This document shows positions 1 to 13,300 of a stretch of DNA of 64,000 bases, piece after piece. The notes beneath the pieces were generated by a model that was given only the letters and a program-made list of their open reading frames with translations, was not told the origin of the DNA and searched no databases. How positions within the stretch are numbered: position 1 is the first letter of the stretch; every line of letters starts with the position of its first letter. The translations under genes were made by a program, and so were the position numbers. Source of the stretch: Paracentrotus lividus (taxonomy: Eukaryota; Echinodermata; Echinoidea; Camarodonta; Echinidae); assembly GCA_940671915.1 (NCBI GenBank), contig CALNVZ010003433.1, forward strand, positions 48,884,650-48,948,649, written 5' to 3'.

Positions 1-60
1 CCCCCCAAAAAAAAAAACGAAAAAAAAAGAAAAAAGAAAAAAAAAAAAAAAAGAAAAGAA
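1..60. repeat. A/G-rich low-complexity tract
   Basis: Nearly pure adenine with scattered G at the window edge. Positions 61-430 after it show no recognisable gene or repeat. Confidence 0.8.
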
Positions 61-430
61 CGAGGAAAAGAGCACAAAATGACCTTAAACTTTGCGCCAA
101 GCGATCTTAAATTTAGGGAAACACCAAAGCTATAGAGCACCTCCATAAATCCCCTCTCTCTATACGGTCAGTGACGGTGAGGTGCAGGCAAAGATTAAAA
201 AGCCACTTCCTGCTCATTATAAAGCGTATATTTTGAATACACTAGGACTTTCTCTATAAAAGACACGGACAAAGGCATGTGTATACCATTAGATCGCTAT
301 TTTGGGATTAACTCCGGCGGCATTGATAAAGACATGACAAGTTTCTTTTGATTTCGGTGCTCACAATAAATCAGACGGCGTAGTCGTCTAATGAAAAAGG
401 AGAAGCGCGGAAACTACTTTGAAACTACTT

Positions 431-731
431 AGGGTGCTATCTCACTTCGCAGAGACGTCTCCGGGACAAAATATAATTTCGTCTCCGCGACGGATAAATA
501 GTATAAGAGACGTCTCCTGAATTTCGGAGACGGATTTTGTTTCATAAATTGTCGCGGAGACGTCTCGGAGACGTGTCCGCGACAATTTGTGAAATAAATC
601 CGTTCCAAAATTCAGGAGAATTCTCCGAGACGTCTCGGAGCGTCTCGGAGACGTCTCTAATACTAATTATCAGTCGCGGAAACAAATTTCTATTCTGTCG
701 CGGAGACGTCTCGCGAAGTAGATAGCACCCT
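431..731. mobile_element. Palindromic MITE built of GAGACGTCTC units
   Basis: The ends are inverted copies: AGGGTGCTATCTCACTTCGC at 431 is mirrored by GCGAAGTAGATAGCACCCT ending at 731. The halves also mirror each other internally (CCTGAATTTCGGAGACGGAT on the left, its inverse on the right), so the whole unit can fold back. The self-complementary string GAGACGTCTC recurs many times. No coding capacity is seen. I read it as a non-autonomous foldback DNA element; the superfamily is unknown because no clear target-site duplication is visible. Confidence 0.7.
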
Positions 732-875
732 CGCGGAGACGTCTCCGCGAGGGATAAAAAGTATTAGAGACGTCTCCGAGACGTCTCCGAGACGTTCCTG
801 AATTTTGGAGACGGATTTTTAAACAAAAATTGTCGCGGAATCGTCTCCGAGACGTTCTCCTCAGTCCCGCGACGT
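732..875. repeat. Partial second copy of the GAGACGTCTC element
   Basis: Directly abutting the full element is a half-length copy that carries the same GGAGACGTCTCCG runs, the TGAATTTTGGAGACGGAT segment and AATTGTCGCGGA. It looks like one arm of a second palindrome. Confidence 0.6.
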
Positions 876-883
876 TTCATGGA

Positions 884-990
884 GATGTAGCCCTGGGTAT
901 TGTCCTAGAGCCTGGCACGCTCCAAATTTAAAAGCGCGATTAAAGTCTTTGATGTAGCCCTGGGTATTGTCCTAAAGCCTGGCACGCTCC
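884..990. repeat. Short direct repeat pair, 40 bp
   Basis: GATGTAGCCCTGGGTATTGT and the following CCT(A)GAGCCTGGCACGCTCC occur at 884-923 and again at 951-990, 67 bp apart, with about one difference. Confidence 0.75.
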
Positions 991-992
991 CC

Positions 993-2102
993 CGTCACAA
1001 ACACACACATAGAACCATTGATCTGTATTCAGTGCAAACACCCGAACAATTAATTCTGGCGCAGTGTTCTGCCATTCAATGGCCGTAGATGGCCATAGAT
1101 GGAGCTATACATGTTTCCCTTTTTTTATCAGGGAACAAACAAAACGACGGAAGTCTTTTGAAATTGGCCCGCGCTCTTTTTCGAACAGAAAATCAAAAGC
1201 GCCGCGAAAAGGGAACGCCGCACAAAGCGCCGTGACACGGCGTTCTCGCGCCACGCCGAGGGGGTTTTACTTTTGGGAACGTACCTAAACATAGCTATGA
1301 TGATGAAAACAAAACGACCATGAAGAAAATTTGCTATGCCGTGACCGTCAATGATGGAATATTGCACCATTCCATTATTGACGTCACAAATCATGCAATC
1401 TGTAAGATGCGCCAGATAGCGAGTTGTCTCTCCCAGGAAAGTCCCATGATGCATTGGTGCAGACACTCATCAGATTCCCCTGAGCGCTGTGGCTTTACGA
1501 ACAGAATGTCAGTCAGCACATTACTTTACTTTGCAACCGGGCTCTGCAAGCGCAGCGCATTATCTCCAATTTGGTCCAGATCAGGGATGAATCAACGACA
1601 ACTAAATTTTGAGATCTATCACTCCAACTTTTAAAGTAGGATACAAAACAAATATACCAGGTGTTTCTTTTGAAAGTAAAGAGGGAATTATTCATCCTTG
1701 GTTGGACTGGCAACATTAGTATATTTCCCCTCAGGCCTTCGCCCTTTGTTGAAAATAGTAATTGCCTGCCCAACCTCGGACAAATTCTTCCCTGGATACT
1801 TTCTCAAAGCCTGGTATATCTGTACATTATTTCCTAGATGAAGTAATATTTTCCCCACAGGACTAAATTTTTCTGCAGTTCTGCACGAAATGGGGAAAAT
1901 GTAATCACTTGGGCAGTATAGAACTTTGTGTGGGAAAACAAAAAATGTTTTATTAAACCTCTGGATAGTCCAAATCTGTATCTATGCAACCCTAAAGTTT
2001 AAACAGGCATAAAACCGAATTAAATGGTAATCCTAACCTTGACATAAAAACTTATTACACAGAGGAAAGCCTAAAGTAAATAGAGCCGCACCAATCGTTT
2101 AC
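993..2102. other. No gene recognised; 3' flank/intron of the MAM gene
   Basis: This stretch lies beyond the last exon I can place. I looked on the minus strand for the expected MAM-closing exon (a GDIALDDI-type string followed by Cys) and did not find it, so I take this as intron. Open frames here are short and have no recognisable similarity. Confidence 0.5.
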
Positions 2103-4328
2103 CTGGTAGGGAAACTTGTTGATGAAAGTTGCCCCTGCAAGCCACCATATATCATCTCGGTTGCCACTAATGGACCACAATGCATCGCTGATAAATGATG
2201 TCCCATTATCAACCCATTGCATGTAGACATTAAGTGCCCCAACATCTGTTGCGTCCAAGTGATACCAGAAGCTCAAACACTCGGGGTCGCCATTGATTGG
2301 AGGGATGCGTTCATGGCTGACGATGCGGGCTCGATCCCCTGGCATATTACTAGATGCCCGCATATCAATGTAGGCATAGCCACCTAATACAAAGTAAGGA
2401 AAATTGAAATGCGTATATGTAAAGGTGTAGATATAATTATGATTATGATAATACACAGGGCTCGATCCCCTGGCGTATTACTAGATGCCCGCATATCAAT
2501 GTAGGCATAGCCACCTAATACAAAGTAAGGAAAATTGAAATGCATACATGTAAAGGTGTAGATATAATTATGATCATGAGAATATAGGGTTTTTACAAAA
2601 CGCTTTCCCAGAATATTAACTGCTTAAAGGGATTTACAGTATATGAAGAGCTTTATTCCAAAAGGAGCTAAATGAACTTTTAGAGAAGTAGAGCAAAATC
2701 ACTTATATCTAACTTACAATTTCAAAATGTAGCATACAATTTTCTTTTTATACACATGGTAGTGATATAGCCTCAGGTCAATTTAACCACAATTTTTTTA
2801 AAAATCTGCCATTTTTCATGACTCTTAAACATTTTAATTTCTATGGATTTAGTCCCTTTTGGAATAAAATCCTGCAAATCTTCTCTGGCCCCCAAATAAC
2901 ATCCCATTTTGCTTGATTGGACTTTTCATTAAGCATAAAATGTGTTTAAATGTTATTCTGAAGGTACATAAATTGAATAAAAGACAATTTTGAATTTTGA
3001 AAGAAAAAAAAATTAGTTGGTTCAAATGTTTAATTCTAAATAAGACTAAATCCAAGAAAATTTACAAAATGTGATGTTCTCATTTCAACCCCCTTCTGCC
3101 AGATGCATATATTTACATTAAAAAAATGAATTTGGTCGAAATTTCCCTTTTGGAATGGAGCTCTTCATGTGTACAATCTCCACTTCTTGTGCTGCCTTCA
3201 AGCCTTTCTGAAACAATTTGGAGCACATGTTTATCAGACCACAATAATAGCCGCCATCCTACCAGGTATCCATTCACATCTTGGTGGGGAGAAGTAATGG
3301 AGATTAAAAAAACAAAAAACAACCATGCGTAAGTACTGGTGCAGGGATCACACCCATAGTTTTGCATCCCCAGACAAGTGGTTACACCACTTGTTAATGA
3401 CACTTCCACAAAAATTTCAAATGCCTAACCTAGTAGATAGAAAAATAAAAGTCTGTCAGTCTTTTGTTCTCAGAATGTTCTATAGCATAATCAAAAGCAT
3501 TTCAAGAACAAAGAACTAACATGTAGAATATTCTTCTTAGGAAAATTGAGATCTTCAACAAAATTAACATTTCTGAGAGAAATAAAAATACTTATTTCAC
3601 TAATTCTTCATATTAGTAAGGGGGTGTACATGAATCATTGAACATCTTAAACAAAAATAGTTATGCATATCTCCTTTCTTACATGATATTTCATTTGACC
3701 CTTCTTGGATAGGGACTCATACAAATATGGTCTTTTATGATTGCCATCATTATACAGTGTATCCCACAAAAAGAGGAAACCAAATGGTTAGTCATTTTCT
3801 GATGAAAGCAAGCAGTCAATGAAATATTAAGTGCATCGTATTATATGTCATCTATTCTACTTTCCTTTGACACCTAATACAATACAAAAGAGCCGCACAC
3901 AGATTAGCAAGAAGACTTTGAAATTCAATTTTCAAAATCAGGTTTTGCAGATCAGAGCGATAGGGACTGCAGCAAGTGAACAACTGCTTGATCGCTTTGG
4001 TGAATGAAACTTAACGAAGAACATAAAAGAAAAGCTAATCAACCATTTGCTTGCATTTCCAGAGGGGAAAAGTGACCATTCAGGTACAGCTTTATATGGA
4101 ACACCCTGTACATTAAACAAATATATATGGGAAAATTGATTATCAAGCACTAATTGAAATTATTTCACTGCAGTTTTTCATTACCTTCTACAGTTTGTGT
4201 ACTATGATCTGGAAGCAGTTGATTGTTGCCGTAGCGACTATCACTCCCAGATCCAACGAACCAATCAGTTTCATCATTTTCCAATTCCTGGACCCAATCG
4301 CAAAGGTCAAAAGTAAAATGGCAAATAT
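2103..4328 (-). CDS. MAM gene exons 22-23: MAM8 (incomplete at window edge)
   Basis: Exon 22 (4185-4328, 144 bases) gives ICHFTFDLCDWVQE and ends DHSTQTVEG. Exon 23 (2103-2383, 281 bases) gives GGYAYIDMRASSN, PECLSFWYHLDATDVGALN and DDIWWLAGATFINKFPYQ, then a GTAAAC donor in phase 0. The closing exon with the fourth cysteine must lie left of the window. The two-exon split resembles MAM1, MAM2 and MAM5, but exon 23 is 24-30 bases longer because of extra residues around QWVDNGTSFISDALWSISG. Part of exon 23 and its acceptor are duplicated immediately upstream. Confidence 0.88.
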
Positions 4329-7300
4329 CTGCAAAGAACATAAATGATTAAATTTACAAAAACGTTTTAGTTATTAGTTTATTAATAGAATCCATGAAAA
4401 TAAACTAATTCAGTGCTTCAGTTTTGAAATATTCCATTGTAATGTCTGTAAATAACAAATTACGTTTATATCTGGAACACAACTCGCTGATCAGTCTTGG
4501 GATAAATATTCAAAAATCAAATATTTTTGTCGACAGGCACACTATCAATGATCAATATGCTCACATGTGTAATTGCTAAATGCATGCAGTTTCAAAACAG
4601 ACCAAAATGTGATTATAAAAAAGCCTATTGCAAAGGAAACTAAAAGATTCAATTTTCTGTTAAAATCATCCAAAAAAAAAGTTTCATGTTGAAGTGAGTT
4701 TGACCTTTAAGATAAAGTGTTCAAATACCTGAAAGTCCTGTACAGTTCCCAGAATAGAACATGATGTCATCTATACATACGTCACCAACACTTGATGATG
4801 TCCCCACACTTGCATTCAACAATACCATGTATGGATCTGCTGAATCTATGGTGATCTATAAAAAAATGCAAGTATAATTGAAACGTATTAATATAATGTT
4901 TGCAATTAAATTGCACATTAAGAAATAATGGAGTAAGGAGAAGTGCTTCGGTCAAGTGAACATCTTGTGAAGATGTCCCTCACAAGGTTCATGGTTGAAA
5001 TACGATTTTTTTTTTTTTTTTTTTCAAGGCATTTATTGAAATTCAAATCATGTAAAATATGAAAACTCAAATTGTCATACAATGAACAAACGTCATTTAT
5101 ATAACATTTAGCAATTTCTCTAGTAGTTTTCTTTTTTGGAAGTGTTAGCTTCTTATTAACTATTATTCTGTTTTTTATTTCTCTGTCAAATACAAATCTA
5201 AGTTTCAAACATTCTGCAATGGAATCCATATTTGTTTCGCAAAATTAACATTGTGTACATATACCAAAACACAACAGCTAATTCAACGTCTGCTTCTTCC
5301 GCATTACCAATCTGGGCCCGTATTCCATAAACTATACTTAAGCAATTATGCTTGAGTCTAAGTATCTTTTCGAATATTTTGTCCTGGAAAAAAATTTCTT
5401 AGCTTTTATTCCAAACACGTAAAATACTTTGAGCTCAGAAAGCATTAAGCAAAAGTCTTAATTCTGTCAATAGCGTCATGTTTAATTTGTGGCCTCAAAT
5501 GAGCTTGACATATAATCAACATCCAAGTTAAGCCACTAGGTAGTTAGGCTTAAAGTTAGGATAAAATTCGCTTCTCTAATGTGTGTATTTGTAGGAGTAA
5601 CTCAATTTCAGACATTTTACTTAACCCAAGTCAAAGAATTTATGCTCAACTGTTAAAAATAGGCTAAGCAAAAATACTCTTAATTAAAACCAAAATTTAT
5701 TTTACCAAAAAAATTCTTAAGTTTCATGCTTAAGTCCAACAATTATGGAATACGGGCCCTGCAGTAATATCAAAAGTGTTCGTTAAAACTTGTTTAACAT
5801 AAGCAAATAAATTTCAATTGAATGAACATTCAATTGGCATACAGGTATGTAAATATCTTCTCTCAAATGACAGTGAGGGCAGCATTAATTGTCTGCTAAG
5901 CCCCATTCATGGATGTTATTTTTAACAGGTAAAATATTATACAACAAGCAATTCCCATTCAAGGTATCATGACTCACCAGAGATTGTTTCCAGGATGCTC
6001 CTTGGCTTCCAACATAAGACATTATCGTTGTACCAACTGTGTTTCCATCTGTTAACAACTGAACATTGAATTCACCTGTCTGTTCATATGGTATGTAGTA
6101 GTAAAACTCTAGACATTGCACTGAATTGGAAGGCATTTCCACTGACTTCAAGATAGCAGTATCCCCCTCCGACTGACCTGAAATACCCGTCTGCGCATAA
6201 ACACCTGCATTAACAAAAACAACATAACAACTTTTTTTAATAACCACATAGTCATAATCCCCTCCCCCTGTGCCTCATTAATCTGAAGGTCTCCCCTTGA
6301 TGTGGCACTGTCAATTTAATAAAGCCTGGTAATTAAAGTTTTTTAGTACAGATTACATTTGCCTGTGCAAAGAGTATCATGCAAAACAATATTTCAAGTG
6401 AAAGTGTGTTTAAAAGCTTAGTTAAATAACCAAATGTGTCTGAATCATTTTGAATAAACTACAAGAACCGAGACCAAAATTTGATAATAAACATAGTGAG
6501 TCAATAGAAATATCCAATCATTTTGAAGTTGTCTTGTGAAAAGTATGAAATCAGATGCTGGAGTAGTTGGAACTGACGTGCTGAAGAACTGCATGCAGGA
6601 CAAGGATTACTGGAGGATTCGTACTAGGTCTCGACAATTTAGCCGACCTGGTAGGTAGGTAGGTTGTGAAAAGTATAAAAATTTAATCATGGGTTTCATG
6701 ACATGTCTTGGTAGAGTCATCCTCGCATATGTTGGTACCCTTTTCATTTGAATATTTGCAAATTGAGAATTTTATTACTTACGCGCACTCACAAAGACAC
6801 ACACCCATATGTACCTTCAATTACAAATACACACCCACACCCTCACCACACACGCCCACATACACCCTTCACACACACATACGCAGGCACATACCCTATC
6901 TCATACACACCAGCACACACACACATAAACACCACACCCTCAACAAACACAACCACACACATACACACACACTCACTAACAGTTGTTAAAAATTACTACG
7001 TCCCAAACATTCAGTGATGGTCGTGGGTGCATGTGTGATGATATGCTTTTTTCTGAGAGAGAGGATAGGTGTGTGTGGTGAGAGGATGTGTGTGTATGTG
7101 TGTACACATATTCTGTCAACAATTATTTTTATTCCTCACCCAGCCACTTGGCGCTGGTGAGATTTTACAGTCTTCTGAAAATTATCTGTTACTCAGTCAT
7201 GCTTGCAAAGATCCCAATGAAAAGGGTACCAACAAATGCTGAGAGGATGATTCTACCAAGAAATATCACGAAACCCATTATTAAATGTTCATGCTTCAAA

Positions 7301-10300
7301 CAAGAAAACTTCAAAATGATGGGATATTTTTTAATTTTTGACTCACTCTGTATATTGACATAACTAAAGTGAAAAATACATTTAAAGCATATAGTTAAAA
7401 CCCATTGAGGACTGAGCCCAAATATTATATTCTATTTGAGGTCTATGGGAAATTTGTGCTTTAGACAAATTAGCTCATCTCTAAAAGGTTAAAATCTTTA
7501 GATTGTTTAACTTTTTTACCTTATTGTACTGATTCCTTATATATGTTCAAAACAAGTTGAGAACCCAAGTGATTTTTATATCATGAGGTACTTGTAGCAT
7601 CTCCTACAAATAACACATGACTAGAGAAAATATACTGACATGAAAAGAAACAAGGTGATTCACGAACCACAAATCTTGCCTAATTTCCCTATCAAAACAT
7701 GCAGTACAAATTTTTTACCCCTACATGGCATTTGACCTAATCAACAAACGTAGTATTACCCAAGGATCTTTTTTCCCCAGTAAAATAGAAACTTAAACTT
7801 TCGTTACTGACCAACAGACTAAATGGAAAAGTGATAACTAGGTTTGTGCTAAAAACTTCCTGCAGGGGACCAAAAATGTGATAGTGCTCTTCCCATTCCC
7901 CCTGTGTGTTCATGTAATTATAATCATTATTTCTTACCGGCCGATGTCTGAAGGGTGTGATCTGCAAAAGGACCTTTGCTGTCAGAACCGAAATAGGCTG
8001 CGTCTCGGGACCGTTTCCAGTCAAAATTGTCCTGGTACTTTTCATTCTTCCACTGGCAAAAGTCACTTTCAAAGGTGCATGAACCAGTTGTTGAACATCC
8101 CTGATCTGATAATTTGAAGTCATCAATACTTATAGACCCAGCTTGATTTACATTCAGACTCTTAGCAAGGAAAGTAATCTGCCAATAAAAGATGGAGAAA
8201 AATAATAATAACTATTCTTTGTTGGCTCAGTGGATAGAGCGTCTGCCTAATAATCGAGAGGTCGTGGGTTTTAGTCCCGGCCACTCCCTACCAAAACCTG
8301 TAAAAAATAGAACTTGCTGTTATAGAGCAACATCGATTTGGCACTGCTCAGTGGCTTCCAGGCCCATGATCAATTGGGCAAAAAGACTTTCTGTTTCACC
8401 TTTGTTTTGGAAAATGTAATTTGGAGCGTTTTGTTGAGCAAATTAGTTTATATAATATACAGCAAATTCCGAAGCAATTACAATTAGTCCTGGAGCTGAT
8501 GGTATAGTAAAAATAAACCTGACTTATTTTATTTACAAATATATGTTTCCGATCATGCGAAAAGTATAGGCATTGGTCAGACTCCAAAAAGTGAAGAAAA
8601 AAGAGGGTGTGAGAAATTACTCTCAATTTCCAATATTTCATGAACCCTCGGTTGGATAATGGAGTGTCAATAGTTACTGAAAGCTGTTTTTTTACAAGGA
8701 TTTGTTCTTTCAGTCCACTCACCTATTTTTTCAGAATGTCCACTATATCGAGAAAAGTACACAGGATTGGAAAGCAAAATACACTTGGCAAATTTCGTTA
8801 ACAAAAGCTTTGTACACATCATGTTCATGGCTTGCCTTGAATGTAACATTTACTGTTGAAAATCTCCAAATTCATTGTTTCTTTCCTTTTAATCCCCAAT
8901 AGCTTTCTAATAATGAAATGAGATGCCATCCTACATAATACAGACACACTTAGTACATCAAAGTGTAAATAGACAGGAAGTATATTCAAATTTACATGTA
9001 TCCAAGTCAATTTCAATAGGAAATTAATTAATGTTGGCTTACTTTTTCTTGAAAGTTCAATGCTAATTAACCACTCAAGACATGAATTTTGTACACAATG
9101 AAAGCTCATGGATAAGTCTTTTCAATGATTTAAATGTTAAACATCTATATGAAATTCTGATTTAAGAGGTATAAAATATTCTTTCAAATAAAAACAAAGC
9201 AGTAATGCAGTAGAATTATTGCTGTTAATAAAATATGGTATTAAAACTAATAGTACCATCATAATTTGTCACTGGTTGGACTAAAAATGTAAATATTCAA
9301 TAGCAGAAATTCCTACTTAATCTTGGGAACCGCTTTTAAGTGAAATGGAGTAGAAATACAGCACAGCAAGTAGAAATACAGCACAATGAAATTGACAATA
9401 AAATGAACTTTTCCTCAAGTGAAGTCAAAACGGAATTCAAAATTTTCAAGCGTTTTTTTTATTCTCAGATTCAAAGGTTAAAATTTCCACTTATATCTAA
9501 TTTAAAGGATTGAGGTATATACATGTATACCAGATTAAAATTGTTCAAATGGGAAATAATAAAAAAATTATAAATGGGATCTGAAGAATTTGTGTCTATT
9601 TTTGCCATGATATTCTCCATAGGGGGATCTGCTAGGCAAATTTGAAAGGAGGATATGTCAAAAGAAAATTAAACTGAATTTTCTAAAAACAGGTTTTCTT
9701 TTAAAAATATGTTTTATACAATTTCAAACAATAAAAAAGAAAATCTTCAGACGAAAAAAGGTTTTTTTTTATTATGTTTAAAGTCCCATTGTAGACATTA
9801 ATATATCTTTGTCACAGGCATCAATCCTGGAATGCATTGATTAAGGGCATTTTCAGTTCCCCTAAACAATAATAAAATATAGGGGCACAGTATCATTTAT
9901 TCCCCTCCTCCCCCCCCCCCCTTCAAAAGAAAAACAACAACAACAACAAGCAAACAAGCAAATCAATGACAAATTAGAATATATAGTCCTGACTATCTCA
10001 AGTTGGAGGCTACATTACAATTTACATCATACATGTAGATGAAAAAAAAAAAGAAACTGAGAGTAATGATAAAACAGAATTCAATTTTCTTGAGGGGTTA
10101 CAAATGACCAATTTTAAGATGACACATGGTCTCCCTTTTAGAACCTGAAGACCAAGTAGCAATGATCTTCACCTTGAAATCTCCATCTACTGAAACTGGA
10201 ACCTGGAAACTTAGCCATTCAGATGAAAGGGTGGATCCTGGATAAGTGATCAGAATTTGTTCGCTTCCTGGTAGGCCCCCTGTCATATTTATCTGGGTCA

Positions 10301-13300
10301 CCTGGAAATCCATGGACAAGGAAACACAATCAAAGAAACAAGAAAAAACAACAATCAAAGAAGTTAAAGACAATTATGAAAGATGAAACCTTGAAGAGGA
10401 CATTAATATGGGTTATCTTATATATACAGGACGTGCATCTTGTACATCTTGTTTTTAATACATATAAATGTATTAAGATGCAAGCAAAAAAAAACACATA
10501 AATTTAATTTCATATACAGTATATATGATATTCATGTATATATCGATCATAAAGGCAAATTAGGAATCGGGAATTATGAACTATTATGGGACTGGAGACA
10601 GTGAATAAGAAAAACAATGAATAGGTTCAATGATCAGGCTGACACTGTTTCAGTACCCAATTACTGCCTTGTGAGCATCTACACGTACATGTAATAACAT
10701 ATTGGGATGTCAACCAGAGATTAGTGTGAAATGCAATTTAACCCTAATAGTCCTGGGGTATTTTGAATCTTGTCGCCCCGGGGGGGGGGGGGGGGGGGTT
10801 ATGCCTCACTCCCCCCAGACAAGATCTCGGCCATGCATCGTGAGATCGCCACAAAGGTAGTAGATGACATAAACTACGCAGTTGCATATACTGTACATGT
10901 ATAACTTTTACTAAAACTATTTATTTTCTTTTACTTTATACGAATTAATAATGTTAATTTATGCATTAAATCATACTTTTTGCTCTAATTCATAATGCTA
11001 ATCTATGGTTGTAAACATTCTTTATAGCATTCCTAACAATTGTGCCTCAAACAAATTCTGGTACAAAATTTGAATTCTTTTGTATTTTATTGTGTTTCAA
11101 ATTTCTTATATATTTACTTGTTTTTCAACATCTTTATTTTCATTGTTTTTGTTTGCTTAGCAACATTATTTGGGTCATACATAGCATCATATTAAATGAC
11201 TGGTATTATATCACTACACCCAAAATAATCACTCATTTATGAATCTTAGCTGAAAGCACAATTTGTATTGACATTGTAGACCCTACATGAAATCATGTTT
11301 TTGAACGATTTTTGGGTCTGACACACGGGTATCAAATTATACGCAACTCCCTAACTGGGTATCAGGGCGTCGCAAATTTGGTCTAAAAAATTGGGCAAGA
11401 CTTTAAATTGTCATGAAACGACATGGCGCGATGCTCTCACATTACAGATTTATCGCAAAAAATGTAGAGGGGGCCAATATGACCCCCGCCCTGGGACTAT
11501 TAGGGTTTAAGTGCACAAAACATGTACATGTATTTATGTCTTCTCTTTGTTCATTTTTTTACTGTTGGAACACAAGCTTTTTAATAGATCAAGATTGAGC
11601 TTTTCATTGTTTTCAGTCATCTTAACAGGATAAAATTTTCCTGTTTGATTTTGAGATCACTCCCTATATTGAATTGGCCTTATAATTTCGCTTTGATTTT
11701 TTACCGTAAAACTAACAGCAGTAGGGTTGTTCATATAGAACCACACTCTAAGGCAGCGATCGATGGTTGCTCCTTGTGGAAACACACTAGTTTCCAATAG
11801 CCCAAACTCATTCAGGTTTCCAGCATTGCTCAAGTCGATGAACATGAAATGACCTGAGGGTGTTATATAAAAAAGGCAACAGTCATCATCATGAACATAA
11901 ACTATATATGAGTTTGCTTTAATAGGCTTCCTGTCAAAATGTATTTTCCTTGTTCCTAACACATGTTTGAACAGAATACAAGTTAAAGATTGTGAGCAGA
12001 TAATCATCCTTTGGTGAAGATGGGCAAACTATCACTTCCGAGGCAAGCTGGATGTAGATAGTGTTCCAGCTCGCCGTGGGAAGGATAGTTTGCCTCGTCA
12101 CTCGTATTCAAGAGGTGACTAAAAGCTTTATTAGACCATGTACAATGTAGCAAGTACAATATCTCATGCTGGTGTGAGAGTAAAAATCGCCTGCTGTGGA
12201 ATTTCAATCCACAATTTGAAATTTTGCTAACTTTGCGCACGATAGGCTGATATTGAAAATCAGATAGACTTTTACTACACTGTATGTATAAAAAAATCCC
12301 CAAAAAACACCCAGATAATTTGTCCATTTTGTTACATTCCTGTAGCAGATCATTTCCACTTCAACACCAGACCAAAAGCCAGATTTGGGACATTTAACCC
12401 TAACTAGACCCTGCTATTTTGAGAGGGGGGGGGGCCTTGTCGGCCCCTCGTGAGATCTCGATCATCGACTGTGCCATTGCGCCGAGAACCTAATCTCTCT
12501 TTTTTTTTATGTATTATTTTTTTGCAATTTCTTATGTACATGTACCTCTTTCTATTTTCAACCTTTTTTTTTCATTTTTCTTTTAAATGAAATTTGTCGG
12601 TGACTCTTATACAGTCACAAAAAGGATAAGATAAAGTAATTTGAATCTGTAAAAGCAAAGATATTCATAATGTCATGATAATTGGGTCAAAGCACAAATT
12701 GTATTGAAATTGCACACAAAATCACATTTTGAGCAATTTTCGGTGCGACATGCATGAACAAAATTATCTTCGGAACCGCATAGTCCCGGGTGTCGCAAAT
12801 TGGGTCTTAAAAGATGCGGAAACTCAGAAAAAAGAAGTCACAAAACATCCTGGCGTGAAGCGTCGAGGGCGGTCTGGGAGGCCTAGTTAGGGTTAATCAT
12901 TATGCTTCATATATAAATATTGTGAATTCTGTGACTGTTGACTCTGTGTGTACCTGAAAGCAACTTGAAAGTGGCATCATACGGCGGGAGAACAGGTGAC
13001 GATGACATGGAGGTCAAAAGTTCCCATCTCAAGGCATCAGACGGTGCTCGTGTGAAGCCACATTGGCCATTCTCAAAGTTACAAGAACCTTAAGGTTTAA
13101 TGAGAGAGAAGAATTTGAGGTTCAAAATATAGTATGCAAAACATTAAGCAAAGGCTCGTGTCTAAGCTCAAGATATAGAAACGATTTTAAAAGGTGCGAA
13201 GCTATGAAAGATTGACTGCTATATATTATTATTAGTAGATGTACATATTGGTTCTGTAGAACTCTTAGTCGGGCCTTCAACATGCTTAAATATTGTAGCT

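Noticed and set aside
1064-1773. Overlapping ORFs on both strands near the left edge
   Set aside because: No similarity, no MAM features, no splice signals consistent with the neighbouring gene.
6708-7017. ORFs rich in His, Thr and Pro
   Set aside because: Translation of a CA microsatellite.
8220-8292. Functional tRNA gene
   Set aside because: A and B boxes are present but the cloverleaf is degenerate and a SINE body follows.
10098-10172. Open continuation of MAM exon 18 past its donor (VKIIATWSSG)
   Set aside because: The 43-codon exon length and GTGAAG donor match the paralogous exon 9, so the extra frame is intron.
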